Assembly (NCBI RefSeq): GCF_021117385.1
Contig: NZ_CP088252.1
Coordinates: forward strand, 372,001 to 436,000
DNA length: 64,000 bases
Source: Frateuria soli
Lineage (GTDB): Bacteria; Pseudomonadota; Gammaproteobacteria; Xanthomonadales; Rhodanobacteraceae
Direction of reading: 5' to 3'
The position numbers and the translations under genes are program-made. Under the pieces are notes generated by a model. It saw only the letters and a program-made list of their open reading frames with translations, did no database searches and had not been told where the DNA came from. This document shows positions 39,469 to 48,114 of this stretch, piece by piece (the stretch's first letter is position 1; every line of letters starts with the position of its first letter).

Positions 39469-40170
39469 CTAGCGGAAGCTCACCAGCTCCATCGTCAGGT
39501 TGCCGCCGTCCTTCTGCGACAGCTTCACCGGCAGCGGGTAACGGTCCGGCGCATACCATGCGCTGAAGCCGCGGTCGGCATCGGTGCGATCCACCCGCAC
39601 GGCGTCGAATCGGCCGGCCGGCACGGTCACCTCCTGCTTGCCCGTGAGCTTGAACCGCTGCGTCTGGACTTCCTGCTTGACCGCCACCGGCAGCGCGACC
39701 TGCTTCTGCCCGTCGCGCAGCGCCAGCCCGATCGCCAGTGCGGTGGTGTTGCGTTCGACCATGCCCGGCCGCGCCGCATAGGTGATCGCGCCCTTGCCTT
39801 CGTCCACGGTGACCTGGCCCTTGTCCCAGTCCACCGTGACGTGGCGTTGCCGGGACTTGATCGCCGCATCCAGGCGGTAGTCGTAGCTGAGCGCCTCGGG
39901 CACGTCGCCCTTCCAGCGGAAGCGCGATACTTCGTCCAGGTTGGCGCCCAGCAGGGCGGCCAACCCCGAGGTGCCGCGCAGGTGCTTGCTGTATTGCCAC
40001 TGGCCGTTGCCGAGCGGCTTGAGGCTGACGGTGGCCTCGCCCATCGGCGAGCCGTCCCGCAGCACGCGGTAGGTGGCGGTGAAGGCCTTGGGGGGAGCGG
40101 CGAGGGCCAGTCCGCTGGCGCCGGCGAGCAGCAGGACACCGGCGAGCCGGAGAAGGGGACGGAAACTCAT
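39469..40170 (-). CDS. DUF3108 domain-containing exported protein
   Basis: Secreted protein of unknown function, conserved next to purN in this lineage. It has 233 residues from ATG 40170, with a signal peptide (about 1-25, LAGVLLLAGASGLALA). The mature part begins KAFTATYRVLRDGSPMGEATV and ends GFSAWYAPDRYPLPVKLSQKD, the pattern of DUF3108, a predicted beta-rich periplasmic domain. It lies 37 bp downstream of purN on the same strand. Confidence 0.85.
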   Translation of the reverse strand: MSFRPLLRLAGVLLLAGASGLALAAPPKAFTATYRVLRDGSPMGEATVSLKPLGNGQWQYSKHLRGTSGLAALLGANLDEVSRFRWKGDVPEALSYDYRLDAAIKSRQRHVTVDWDKGQVTVDEGKGAITYAARPGMVERNTTALAIGLALRDGQKQVALPVAVKQEVQTQRFKLTGKQEVTVPAGRFDAVRVDRTDADRGFSAWYAPDRYPLPVKLSQKDGGNLTMELVSFR

Positions 40171-40207
40171 GTGAGCGAGTGTGCCGTGACCACGCTGAAC
40201 CTCCGGT

Positions 40208-40873
40208 TCAGACGACCGCAAGTCCGGCCGCGGTGAGGCGCAGCGGCAGGGCGAGCGGCGCGCCGTCCAGCCAGGGCGAGCCGTCGCGCCAGGCCAGGCG
40301 ACCTTCGGCGATCAGCGCGACCACTGCCGGCAGCAATCGATGCTCCAGGGGCAACAGGCGCTGCGCGAGGCGCTGCTCGTCCTCGCCGGGCTCGATCGGC
40401 AGCACCGCCTGCGCCACCACCGGACCGCCGTCCAGTTCGGCGGTGACGAAATGCACGCTGGCGCCGTGTTCCAGGTCGCCTGCTTCCAGCGCGCGCCGGT
40501 GCGTGTGCAGGCCGCGGTACTTGGGCAGCAGGGAAGGGTGGATGTTGAGCATGCGCCCGGCCCAGGGCGCGATCGCCTCGCCATCGAGAATGCGCATGAA
40601 ACCAGCCAGCACGACCAGTTCGGCACCGCTGGCGGCGAGCCGGCCGAACAGGTCCAGGTCGAACGCGCGGCGGTCCGGGTAGGTCTTCGGATCGAGCACC
40701 AGCGTGGGAATGCCCGCCTCGTCGGCCAGTCGCAATGCTCCGGCGGTGGCCTTGTCGCTGGCCACCAGCACGAATTCGGCGATCAGTTCGCCACGCTCGC
40801 GCGCAGCCAGCAATGCGGCGAGGTTGCTGCCGCGTCCGGAAGCCAGGACGGCGATGCGGAGAGGGTGGGGCAT
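40208..40873 (-). CDS. purN: phosphoribosylglycinamide formyltransferase
   Basis: Folate-dependent formylation of GAR, the third step of purine synthesis. It has 221 residues. Seen: IAVLASGRGSNLAALL at the N terminus (phosphate binding), VVLAGFMRIL, the catalytic N and H in NIHPSLLPKYRGLHTH, and HFVTAELDGGPVVAQA with the catalytic aspartate region. It lies 104 bp downstream of purM on the same strand. Confidence 0.97.
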   Translation of the reverse strand: MPHPLRIAVLASGRGSNLAALLAARERGELIAEFVLVASDKATAGALRLADEAGIPTLVLDPKTYPDRRAFDLDLFGRLAASGAELVVLAGFMRILDGEAIAPWAGRMLNIHPSLLPKYRGLHTHRRALEAGDLEHGASVHFVTAELDGGPVVAQAVLPIEPGEDEQRLAQRLLPLEHRLLPAVVALIAEGRLAWRDGSPWLDGAPLALPLRLTAAGLAVV

Positions 40874-40977
40874 GTCTGTCTCTGCCGTTCGCCCCGGGCG
40901 TGCCCGTGGGCCGAAGGTCGGTGATCCTTTGACTTCGGCGCCGCGCGCGTACGATCGGGGAGGGCGGTCGTCCTGTA

Positions 40978-42006
40978 TCAGCCGATGTGGACGCGCTCGT
41001 CGCCCTGCGCCTTGACGACCTCGCCGATCACGCTGCTGGCCAGGTCATGCCCGGCCAGCAGCGCCGCGGCGCCGTCGACCGCGGCGCGCGGCAGGATCAC
41101 GGTGAAGCCCACGCCGCAGTTGAACGTGCGCCACATCTCCTCGCGTGCGACCTTGCCTTCGCGCATCAGCCAGTCGAACACCGGCGGCAGCACGATCGCG
41201 TTCGCGTCGAGCGCCAGGCCCAGGCCGTCGGGCACGACGCGTATGATGTTTTCCTTGAGGCCGCCGCCGGTGATGTGCGCCATGCCGTGCACGTGCCTGC
41301 CCTGCAGGAGCTCCAGCATGGGCTTGACGTAGATGGTGGTCGGCGTCATCAGCGCGTCGGCGAGCGTCACGCCGCCAAGGTCTAGATCGAGCGGGCTGCC
41401 GGCGCGCTCGAGGATCTTGCGGATCAGCGAATAACCGTTCGAATGCGGACCGGAAGACGCCACGCCGAGGATGACATCGCCGGCCACGATCGACTCGCCC
41501 GAGAGCAGCTGCGACTTCTCCACCGCGCCGACCGTGAAGCCGGCCAGGTCGTACTCGCCCGGGGGATACATGTCCGGCATCTCCGCCGTCTCGCCGCCGA
41601 TCAGCGCGCAGCCGGCCAGCTCGCAACCCTTCGCGATGCCGCCCACCACCGCCACGGTGGTGTCGACGTCGAGCTTGCCGGTGGCGAAGTAGTCGAGAAA
41701 GAACAGCGGCTCGGCGCCCTGCACCAGTACGTCGTTGACGCACATGCCGACCAGGTCGATGCCGATGGTGTCGTGGCGACCCAGCTGCTGCGCGAGCTTG
41801 AGCTTGGTCCCCACGCCGTCGGTACCGGATACCAGCACCGGCTCCCTGTAGCGGCCGGCCAGGTCGAACAGGCCGCCGAAACCGCCGAGCCCGCCCATCA
41901 CCTCCGGACGGAAGGTGCGCTTGACCAGCGGCTTGATACGTTCGACCACGGCATTGCCGGCGTCGATATCGACGCCGGCGGCGCGGTAGGTGAGGGCGTC
42001 GGACAT
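40978..42006 (-). CDS. purM: phosphoribosylformylglycinamidine cyclo-ligase
   Basis: AIR synthetase of purine biosynthesis. Start ATG 42006 ([20 protein letters not shown]) gives 342 residues; the open frame begins 14 codons earlier without family support. Seen: [69 protein letters not shown] and [11 protein letters not shown]. It is followed by purN and divergent from the DUF2066 gene across 196 bp. Confidence 0.98.
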   Translation of the reverse strand: MSDALTYRAAGVDIDAGNAVVERIKPLVKRTFRPEVMGGLGGFGGLFDLAGRYREPVLVSGTDGVGTKLKLAQQLGRHDTIGIDLVGMCVNDVLVQGAEPLFFLDYFATGKLDVDTTVAVVGGIAKGCELAGCALIGGETAEMPDMYPPGEYDLAGFTVGAVEKSQLLSGESIVAGDVILGVASSGPHSNGYSLIRKILERAGSPLDLDLGGVTLADALMTPTTIYVKPMLELLQGRHVHGMAHITGGGLKENIIRVVPDGLGLALDANAIVLPPVFDWLMREGKVAREEMWRTFNCGVGFTVILPRAAVDGAAALLAGHDLASSVIGEVVKAQGDERVHIG

Positions 42007-42202
42007 GGCGAAGAAGGCCTTGGGGAAATCCCGCAATTCTACCAGCACGCTCCCCGCGGCGCGGCGTACCCGCGCGCGGGCCGGCCGGCGCGGCGGGAAA
42101 CACCGCGCCTTGCGAGGTTGCGTCGGGCCGCGCCAATGGACGCTGGGGGCGGGATTGGGCAGACTCCCCCGTTATCCGAGCTTCCACGGACGAGCTTTGC
42201 CG

Positions 42203-43192
42203 ATGCGCCTGTCACGCCTGTTTTTCGCCTTCCTTCTGTTGGGTTTCCTTGCGCCGGCGGCGTGGGCGCAGGTGCCCGCGTCCGTGCCGGGCTCGCCTTA
42301 CGCGGTGGTGGTGCCGGTCGCCGACACCAGCGAGGCGCAACGTGACGAGGCGTTCGCCACGGCGCTCGCGCAGGTGCTCGAGCGCGTCGCCGGGGGGCAG
42401 GACCTGCGCAGCAAGCCCGGTTACGACGACGCGCTGAAGGGTGCGCCGGGCCTGGTGCAGCAGTTCCAGTACCAGCGCGCCGGCAGCGGCATCGTGCTGC
42501 AGGTGAACTTCGACCCGGGTGCCGTGCGCCGGCTGATCGCACAGATCGGCGTGCCGGCTGCGGGCGTCAAGCCGCCGGTGCTGGTGCTGGTGCACGGCAG
42601 CGACGGCAGCCTGCTTGGCCAGGATGCGCTGGGCGCGCTGGCGCAGGCCGCGGCGGCGCGCGGCTACCAGTTGGCCTATCCGGATCCGTCGCATGTGCCG
42701 GAAGCGGCCGCCGTGGCGAACGCCGACCCGACCGCGCTGGCGATGATCACCCAGCGCTACCACACCGGCCTGATCCTGGTCGGCAACCTCAAGGGCGGCA
42801 GTGCGGACTGGACCCTGGTCTCGGGTGGCAAGCCACTGCCGTGGAGCGACCAGGCACTCAGCACCGATGCCCTGCTGACCGATGCCGCCAACGGCCTGGC
42901 CGACCGCCTGGGCAAGCAGCTCAACGTGATCGGCGCCGGCATCAGCAGCGGCACGCTATGGGTGAGCAAGGTCGATTCGGCGCAGGCGTACGCCAACCTG
43001 CTGGCGATGTTGCGTGCCGATCCGTCGGTGCGCGAGGTGAACACGCTCGCCGCCGACAACGACGGCTTCCTGCTGGGCATCAAGTCGAGCACACCGACGA
43101 CCGCGCTCGCCGCCAGCCTGGCCGCGGGCGGGCGGGTGATCCAGGGCTCGCCGCATGCAGGGGCGGACGCCAGCCTGCAGTGGCTCCATTGA
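42203..43192 (+). CDS. DUF2066 domain-containing exported protein
   Basis: Protein of unknown function, conserved between purM and the AI-2E permease in gammaproteobacteria. It has 329 residues with a signal peptide (about 1-22, LFFAFLLLGFLAPAAWAQ). The mature part has YAVVVPVADTSEAQRDEAFA, ALAQVLERVAGG and QQFQYQRAG, typical of DUF2066. The C-terminal half has an LWVSKVDSAQAYANLLAML region. It is 76 bp before the permease, with a REP-like element in between. Confidence 0.85.
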   Translation: MRLSRLFFAFLLLGFLAPAAWAQVPASVPGSPYAVVVPVADTSEAQRDEAFATALAQVLERVAGGQDLRSKPGYDDALKGAPGLVQQFQYQRAGSGIVLQVNFDPGAVRRLIAQIGVPAAGVKPPVLVLVHGSDGSLLGQDALGALAQAAAARGYQLAYPDPSHVPEAAAVANADPTALAMITQRYHTGLILVGNLKGGSADWTLVSGGKPLPWSDQALSTDALLTDAANGLADRLGKQLNVIGAGISSGTLWVSKVDSAQAYANLLAMLRADPSVREVNTLAADNDGFLLGIKSSTPTTALAASLAAGGRVIQGSPHAGADASLQWLH

Positions 43193-43204
43193 GGCAAGGC
43201 CTGG

Positions 43205-43224
43205 TGTAGGAGCCCGCAAGCGGG
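43205..43224. repeat. single REP-like element
   Basis: TGTAGGAGCCCGCAAGCGGG has the TGTAGGAGC head and a CCCGC / GCGGG hairpin typical of single REP units. It lies 12 bp after the DUF2066 stop. Confidence 0.6.
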
Positions 43225-43268
43225 GCCCTGCCAGGAAACGCCGTGCATCGCTCGAACGAGGCCCACCC

Positions 43269-44444
43269 GTGACCCACGACATTTCCCGCCGCTGGCAACT
43301 GCTCGCCATCGTGCTGGTGATCGGCTTCCTGATCTGGCTGCTGGCGCCGGTGCTGATGCCCTTCGCCGTCGCCGGCATGCTGGCCTACCTGGGCGATCCG
43401 CTGGCGGACCGGCTCGAACGGCTGGGCCTGAACCGGACCTGGGCCGTCAGCATCGTGTTCTTCGTGCTGACCCTGCTGCTGGTTGGCGCACTGCTGCTGC
43501 TGGTGCCGCTGATTTCCGACCAGATCGAGAATCTGGTCCACAACCTGCCGCGCTACGTGGATTGGATCCAGAACACTGCGCTGCCCTGGCTGCAACGCAC
43601 GCTCAACCTCGATCCGGACGCGTTCGATACCAGCCGGCTGATGGCCGCGATCCGCGCGCACATCGGTTCGATCGGCGCGGTGGCGACCACCGTGCTGGGC
43701 ACGGTCTCGCGCTCCAGCATCGGCGCGGTGATGTGGTTGACCAACGTGGTGCTGGTGCCGGTGGTGGCGTTCTATCTTCTGCGCGACTGGGACCGGCTGA
43801 TCGCCTACATCGACAGCGTGCTGCCGCGCTCGGTACAGCCGACCGTCGCCCACCTGGCGCGCGAGTCCGATGCGGTACTGGGCGCTTTCGTGCGCGGCCA
43901 GTTGCTGGTGATGCTCGCGCTGGGCATCTTCTACGGCGTGGCGCTGACCCTGGTCGGGCTGTCGGTCGGCCCGCTGATCGGCATGGTGGCCGGCCTGCTC
44001 AGCTTCGTGCCCTACCTGGGCTTCATGGTCGGCTTCGGCGCGGCGATCATCGCCGCGCTGGTGCAGTACGGCGACTGGTCGCATCCGCTGATGGTCTGCG
44101 GCGTGTTCATCGTAGGCCAGTTGCTGGAAGGTTACGCGCTGGTGCCCAAGCTGGTCGGCGACAAGATCGGTCTGCATCCGGTAGCGGTCATCTTCGCCGT
44201 GCTCGCCGGTGGCTACCTGTTCGGCTTTCTCGGCGTGTTGCTGGCGTTGCCGGCCGCCTCGGTGATCATGGTGCTGTTGCGCTACCTGCTCGAGCGCTAC
44301 CGCATGAGCGAGCTCTACAAGCAGCCGGGGGCGGACGACCCGCTGGTGGCCGAGGTCAAGGTGACCGTGGATGCGCCCGACGGCGCCAGGTATGGCGATG
44401 CCATGCCGCCCGCGCCGCGTGGCCCGGGCGACGGTTCGCCATGA
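43269..44444 (+). CDS. AI-2E family transporter / PerM-like permease
   Basis: Polytopic membrane protein of the AI-2E exporter family, 391 residues from GTG 43269. Seen: paired N-terminal helices (LLAIVLVIGFLIWLLAPVL, then VSIVFFVLTLLLVGALLLL), a central extramembrane segment (about 90-160), and helices with VAFYLLRDWDRLIAYID and GLLSFVPYLGFMVGFG. The order DUF2066-permease-hda is conserved in relatives. The substrate is unknown. Its stop overlaps hda (ATGA, 44441-44444). Confidence 0.87.
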   Translation: MTHDISRRWQLLAIVLVIGFLIWLLAPVLMPFAVAGMLAYLGDPLADRLERLGLNRTWAVSIVFFVLTLLLVGALLLLVPLISDQIENLVHNLPRYVDWIQNTALPWLQRTLNLDPDAFDTSRLMAAIRAHIGSIGAVATTVLGTVSRSSIGAVMWLTNVVLVPVVAFYLLRDWDRLIAYIDSVLPRSVQPTVAHLARESDAVLGAFVRGQLLVMLALGIFYGVALTLVGLSVGPLIGMVAGLLSFVPYLGFMVGFGAAIIAALVQYGDWSHPLMVCGVFIVGQLLEGYALVPKLVGDKIGLHPVAVIFAVLAGGYLFGFLGVLLALPAASVIMVLLRYLLERYRMSELYKQPGADDPLVAEVKVTVDAPDGARYGDAMPPAPRGPGDGSP

Positions 44445-45145
44445 TTCCGCAATTGCCGCTCGCGCTGCGCTGGCCGCGCCGGCAGCGATTCGAGCATTTC
44501 CACGCCGCCGCCAATGCCGCCGCCCTAGCCGCCGTGCGAACCCTGGCCGAAGTGCCCGGGGCGCCTTGGGTGTACCTGCACGGCCCGACCGGCAGCGGGC
44601 GCAGCCACCTGCTGGTGGCTGCCTGCCAAGCCGCAATCGCGGCCGGACGGCGCGTGCAATACCTGCCGCTTTCGGCCATGCACGAACACATCGGGGCGCT
44701 GCGCGGCGTGGGCAGCAGCGAATTGCTGGCCATCGACGATCTGGGCGTGCTGGCCGGCGAGCGCGCCGCCGAGCACGCCCTGTTCGACTTGTACAACCAG
44801 GTGCGCGCGGAAGGCGGGGCGATGCTGTTCGCAGCCGATGCCGCGCCGGCGCAGCTGGGCATCGGCCTGCCGGACCTGCGCTCGCGCCTGGGCGCATGCA
44901 CGCAATTCGCGCTCAAGGCCCTGGATGACGGCGAACGGCGTGCCGTGCTGCGCGAGCAGGCGGCCGCGCGCGGCATCGAGCTGGACGGGGCGGTGCTGGA
45001 CTGGCTGTTCAGCCACTACGCCCGCGACCTGGCCGCGCTGCTGGACCTGCTCGATCGCCTGGACCAGGCCTCGCTGGCGGCCAAGCGCCGCATCACCGTG
45101 CCGTTCCTGCGCGAGTTCCTGCGCGAGGGCAGCGGGCAGGCCTGA
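44441..45145 (+). CDS. hda: DnaA regulatory inactivator Hda
   Basis: AAA+ protein that, with the DNA-bound sliding clamp, stimulates DnaA-ATP hydrolysis after initiation. The 234 residues begin MIPQLPLALRWP, which carries the clamp-binding QLPLAL motif. Seen: a degenerate Walker A HGPTGSGRSHLL, Walker B-like LLAIDDLGVL, sensor-like DLRSRLGACTQFALKALDD and a DnaA-like domain III end. The ATG overlaps the permease stop, so they are coupled. Confidence 0.92.
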   Translation: MIPQLPLALRWPRRQRFEHFHAAANAAALAAVRTLAEVPGAPWVYLHGPTGSGRSHLLVAACQAAIAAGRRVQYLPLSAMHEHIGALRGVGSSELLAIDDLGVLAGERAAEHALFDLYNQVRAEGGAMLFAADAAPAQLGIGLPDLRSRLGACTQFALKALDDGERRAVLREQAAARGIELDGAVLDWLFSHYARDLAALLDLLDRLDQASLAAKRRITVPFLREFLREGSGQA

Positions 45146-45218
45146 CCGCACAGGTGGGTTGCATCCCGCCATCGCGGTGCGATCCGCCGGGACTGGAACC
45201 CGCCCCTGCGTGACGGAC

Positions 45219-45243
45219 CGGCGCGCCCGCGACAGGCGCGCCG
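45219..45243. terminator. stem-loop between hda and the KGG genes
   Basis: CGGCGCGCC (45219-45227) pairs exactly with GGCGCGCCG (45235-45243), a 9-bp stem with a 7-base loop, between convergent genes. No T-run; possibly a shared 3' end signal. Confidence 0.35.
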
Positions 45244-45255
45244 CCGCCGTGCCTG

Positions 45256-45501
45256 TCATTTCCTGGTGCCGCCTTCAGCCTGCTTGCCTTCCTCGATCAG
45301 CTCGCGCACGCGCTGGCCACCCTTGTGGCCGAGCTCCGAGTAACCCTCGGGGCCGAGCTGTTCCTTGCGGATCTCACCGCCCTTGTGGCCGCCCTTCTGG
45401 CCGGCTTCCCGGACCGTCATGTCGCCCTGTCTTGCTGGTTGTCGCTGTGCTTTGCCATGTCGATACTCCCCGGTATGCGACCTGATGCCGCCGTGGATCA
45501 T
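45256..45501 (-). CDS. KGG-repeat stress protein, frameshifted N terminus
   Basis: Small glycine/lysine-rich protein of the KGG (con-10-like, stress-induced) family. The open frame of 81 residues starts at ATG 45501, overlapping the upstream KGG stop (ATGA). Its first 27 residues look unlike the family. The natural start seems to be ATG 45458, with GGGGAG upstream, reading [10 protein letters not shown] and then hitting a stop. One base is missing near 45429 relative to the paralogue. From M 45420 the frame is normal: [20 protein letters not shown] ... [20 protein letters not shown]. An internal restart at 45420 may still give a 54-residue protein. Confidence 0.6.
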   Translation of the reverse strand: MIHGGIRSHTGEYRHGKAQRQPARQGDMTVREAGQKGGHKGGEIRKEQLGPEGYSELGHKGGQRVRELIEEGKQAEGGTRK

Positions 45502-45689
45502 TTGCGACCGTTGCCGTGGCCTTCGGCCTGCTTGCCTTCCTCGATCAGTTCGCGCGTGCGCTGCCCACCCTTGTGTCCGCCGATTTCGCCACCCTTGTGG
45601 CCGGCCTCGCGCACGGTCATGTCGCCCTGGTCGTGCTGGCCACCGCCGGCATGCCTGCCGTGGTCGCTCTGCTCTTCCCGTGTTGCCAT
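45498..45689 (-). CDS. KGG-repeat stress-induced protein
   Basis: The 63 residues from ATG 45689 have a strong AGGAGG site upstream. The hydrophilic N terminus ([20 protein letters not shown]) is followed by [19 protein letters not shown] and [20 protein letters not shown]. The KGG repeats are characteristic of the small stress-induced / general stress YciG-like family. It is predicted disordered and may protect in desiccation or oxidative stress, by family association only. It is the middle of three tandem paralogues. Confidence 0.8.
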   Translation of the reverse strand: MATREEQSDHGRHAGGGQHDQGDMTVREAGHKGGEIGGHKGGQRTRELIEEGKQAEGHGNGRK

Positions 45690-45714
45690 GTGCCCCTCCT
45701 TTCGTGTTGCGCGT

Positions 45715-45906
45715 CTAGTTCGGACGCTGTTCGCTCTGGCGTGCCTCGACCTGGCGGCCGCGGTTGATCAATTCGCGCACGCGCAAGCCGCCCTTGCGCC
45801 CCGCCTCGCGGACGCTGAGCTTGCCGCGCGCCCCGTCGATCGTGTCGGTGGGGTGCTGGTTCTTGTTGCTGCTGGACTGACTGCCTGGGGACTGTTGCCG
45901 GCTCAT
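45715..45906 (-). CDS. KGG-repeat stress-induced protein
   Basis: The 63 residues from ATG 45906, with a GGAG site 8 bases upstream. The N-terminal half is serine/glutamine-rich (MSRQQSPGSQSSSNKNQHP), then IDGARGKLSVREAGRKGGLR and VRELINRGRQVEARQ. It shares VREAG(x)KGG and VREL/TREL blocks with the two genes downstream but has only one KGG. First gene of the minus-strand trio; upstream lies a 471-bp non-coding region. Confidence 0.78.
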   Translation of the reverse strand: MSRQQSPGSQSSSNKNQHPTDTIDGARGKLSVREAGRKGGLRVRELINRGRQVEARQSEQRPN

Positions 45907-46377
45907 GGTTATCTCCGTTGGTACATCCGATCGGTTTCCTCGCAGTGCTCGGCTGGCCGCCTTCCCGGCGTCCAGCGGAGAGAGAGGGTCGGGCAGGGAG
46001 CCACGACCCGCTTCCGCCCACCGGCACTGGCGTGCACCGGTGGCGACGGACGCTCCCTCGTCCGCAGGGCGCCGCATCGTGTCGCGGGCCCTCCGGACGG
46101 GCAGGGGCGTTGCAATGCGGATGCCACCGCGGGCTGCGCCGCGAATGCGAACCTTGCGTCCGCGCGGCTGGAAAAAACGCTCGGGCTGGAAAGATCTACA
46201 GCAGCGCCCGGCTGCTGCCCGGGCAGGCGCGCGGGTGGCTGCGGCGACTGCTGGAGCGCGCCCCCGTGTGCGACCGCCAGGCATCCGGCCGAGCACGGGA
46301 TGCGCTGCCGCAGGGACGCGTCCGCACACAAAAAAGGCGCCACGCGGGCGCCCCCTTGTGCGTGTCGACGGTGCCGC
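45907..46377. other. 471-bp region between suhB and the KGG genes
   Basis: No gene is seen on either strand; the open frames here have no family features. It holds the suhB terminator at its right end (46330-46352) and presumably the promoter of the KGG trio. A degenerate REP-like stretch (GGAGCGCGCCCCCGTGTGCG) starts near 46254. Confidence 0.55.
46330..46352 (-). terminator. rho-independent terminator of suhB
   Basis: On the minus strand GGCGCC / GGCGCC with a 5-base loop is followed by six T, 25 bp after the suhB stop. Confidence 0.8.
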
Positions 46378-47181
46378 TCAGGCCTTGAGCAAAGCCGGCG
46401 TGGCCTGCGCACCGATGGCGTCGGTCATCGCCTTGGCCACGTTGAGGTTGGCGGCGATCAGGTTGCCGCTGGCGGGCATGCCGTCGCGGCCGGCGAAGTC
46501 GCCATAGCGCCCGCCCGCCTCGTGCACGAGCAGCACGCCGGCGGCCATGTCCCAGGGCTTGAGGCCGATCTCGAAATAGCCGTCGTAGCGCGCGGCGGCG
46601 GTGTAGGCCAGGTCCAGCGCGGCCGAGCCGGAGCGGCGGATGTCCTCGGCCTGGCCGAGCAGCGCGCGGGTCATCGCCAGCTGGCTGTCCAGATGTTCAC
46701 GCTGGCGATAGGGAAAGCCGGTCGCGATCATCGCGCCGCCCAGGTTCTCGCGGCGCGACACGCGGATACGGCGGTCGTTGAGGTAGGCGCCATCGCCCTT
46801 GCTGGCGGTGAACAGCTCGTCGCGCAGCGGATCGAACACCACGCCATAGATCGGCACGCCTTTATCGACCAGCGCGATCGACACGGAAAAGTGCGGAATG
46901 CCGCGCAGGTAGTTGTGCGTGCCGTCGAGCGGATCGATCACCCAGGTGAGCGGGTTCTTGCCGGTCGCGCCGCCTTCCTCGGCGAGGATGGCGTGGTCCG
47001 GATAGGCGCGGCGCAGTTCCTTGACGATCTCGGCCTCGGCCAGGCGGTCGACTTCCGAGGCGAAGTCCATGCGGTGCTTCTCGACCACGTGCAGGCCGTC
47101 GATGCGGTTCATGTAGCGCAGGATCACGTTGCCTGCGGCGCGCGCGGCACGGGCCGCGATGGTGACGGCGGGTCTTGGCAT
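46378..47181 (-). CDS. suhB: inositol-1-monophosphatase family protein SuhB
   Basis: Mg-dependent phosphatase; in Escherichia coli SuhB also joins the rRNA antitermination complex. The 267 residues start at ATG 47181. Seen: AILAEEGG (metal ligand E), WVIDPLDGTHNYLRGIPHFS (ligands D, D) and the C-terminal KPWDMAAGVLLVHEAGG. It is divergent from trmJ, the same arrangement as in enterobacteria. TAGAAT at 47221-47226 (minus) is a plausible -10 box, giving a leader of about 33 bases. Confidence 0.94.
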   Translation of the reverse strand: MPRPAVTIAARAARAAGNVILRYMNRIDGLHVVEKHRMDFASEVDRLAEAEIVKELRRAYPDHAILAEEGGATGKNPLTWVIDPLDGTHNYLRGIPHFSVSIALVDKGVPIYGVVFDPLRDELFTASKGDGAYLNDRRIRVSRRENLGGAMIATGFPYRQREHLDSQLAMTRALLGQAEDIRRSGSAALDLAYTAAARYDGYFEIGLKPWDMAAGVLLVHEAGGRYGDFAGRDGMPASGNLIAANLNVAKAMTDAIGAQATPALLKA

Positions 47182-47292
47182 GGCTTCGGCTTTGGGAAAA
47201 GAGCACAAATGCGGCCGGCGATTCTAGCAGAGCCGGCGTCGGGGCGTCCCGGCCGGCTATCCTTGGCGATCCTGCCTGCTGTTCCCGCCGCC

Positions 47293-48051
47293 ATGACCGA
47301 CTACGCCGATCTCGCCCGACTGTTCCGCTTCGTGCTGGTGCGCACCTCGCATCCGGGCAATATCGGCAGCGCGGCGCGGGCGATCCGCACGATGGGCTTC
47401 ACCCGGCTGGAGCTGGTGGCGCCGGCCGAATTTCCCAGCCGCGAGGCTGACGCGCTGGCCGCCAACGCTGTGCAGGTGCTGGCCGAGGCTGGCGTGCATG
47501 CATCGCTGGTCGACGGCCTGGCCGGCGCGACCTTCGCGCTGGGCCTGTCGGCGCGCCGGCGCGGCGTGAACCTGCCGGAGCTCACCCCGCGCGAGGGGGC
47601 CGCGCAGGCGCTTGCGGCCGCGGCCCGCGGCGAGCAGGTGGCCCTGGTCTTCGGCAACGAACGCACCGGCCTGGAGAACGAGGAGCTGGCGCGCTGCCAC
47701 GCGATGGTGCGCATCCCCAGCGTGGAGGACTACAGCTCGCTCAACCTGGCCCAGGCGGTGCAGGTGATGGCCTACGAACAGCGCCTGGCGATGCTCGGCG
47801 ACACGCCGGTGGACGTGCCGCCGGAACACGACGAGCCACCGGCCGACGCGGCGCGGATGGAGCGCTTCTTCGAGCATCTGGGGCAGACGCTGGAGGACAT
47901 CGAGTTCCACAAGGGTCGCGAGCCGACCACGATCATGTTGCGCCTGCGCCGCCTGTTCCAGCGCGCACAGCCGGACGAGCGCGAGTTGCGCATCCTGCAC
48001 GGCGTGCTCGCCGATGCGCAGCGCATGGCGATGCTGACCAGGCGCCTGTAG
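47293..48051 (+). CDS. trmJ: tRNA (cytidine/uridine-32-2'-O)-methyltransferase TrmJ
   Basis: SPOUT-class enzyme methylating the ribose at position 32 of tRNA anticodon loops. ATG 47293 (MTDYADLARLFRFVLVRTSH) gives 252 residues. Seen: VRTSHPGNIGSAARAIRTMG, the SAM-binding knot VALVFGNERTGLENEEL and IPSVEDYSSLNLAQAVQVMA, then a C-terminal helical extension. Much longer open frame upstream is a shadow of suhB and its neighbours. The TAG stop is part of a REP element. Confidence 0.95.
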   Translation: MTDYADLARLFRFVLVRTSHPGNIGSAARAIRTMGFTRLELVAPAEFPSREADALAANAVQVLAEAGVHASLVDGLAGATFALGLSARRRGVNLPELTPREGAAQALAAAARGEQVALVFGNERTGLENEELARCHAMVRIPSVEDYSSLNLAQAVQVMAYEQRLAMLGDTPVDVPPEHDEPPADAARMERFFEHLGQTLEDIEFHKGREPTTIMLRLRRLFQRAQPDERELRILHGVLADAQRMAMLTRRL

Positions 48052-48109
48052 GAGCGCTCCCGTGCGCGACCGCGTGCGTCACGGGTCGCGCACGGGTGCG
48101 CTCCTGCAG
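48046..48109. repeat. REP-like inverted pair overlapping the trmJ stop
   Basis: 48046-48071 (CTGTAGGAGCGC...GCGCGACC) and 48083-48109 (GGGTCGCGCAC...GCTCCTGCAG) are inverted copies of each other, with two mismatches and an 11-base spacer. The TAG of TGTAGGAGC is the trmJ stop codon. It may also end transcription between two convergent genes. Confidence 0.75.
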
Positions 48110-48114
48110 GGAAG

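Noticed and set aside
46137-46320. A tRNA-like element (TTCGCATTCG) in the suhB-KGG spacer
   Set aside because: No acceptor or anticodon arms can be drawn and the T-loop does not match GGTTCGANTCC.
45325-47292. Long plus-strand open frame leading into trmJ
   Set aside because: It runs opposite the KGG genes and suhB; composition is low-complexity and no family motif appears before MTDYADLARLF at 47293.
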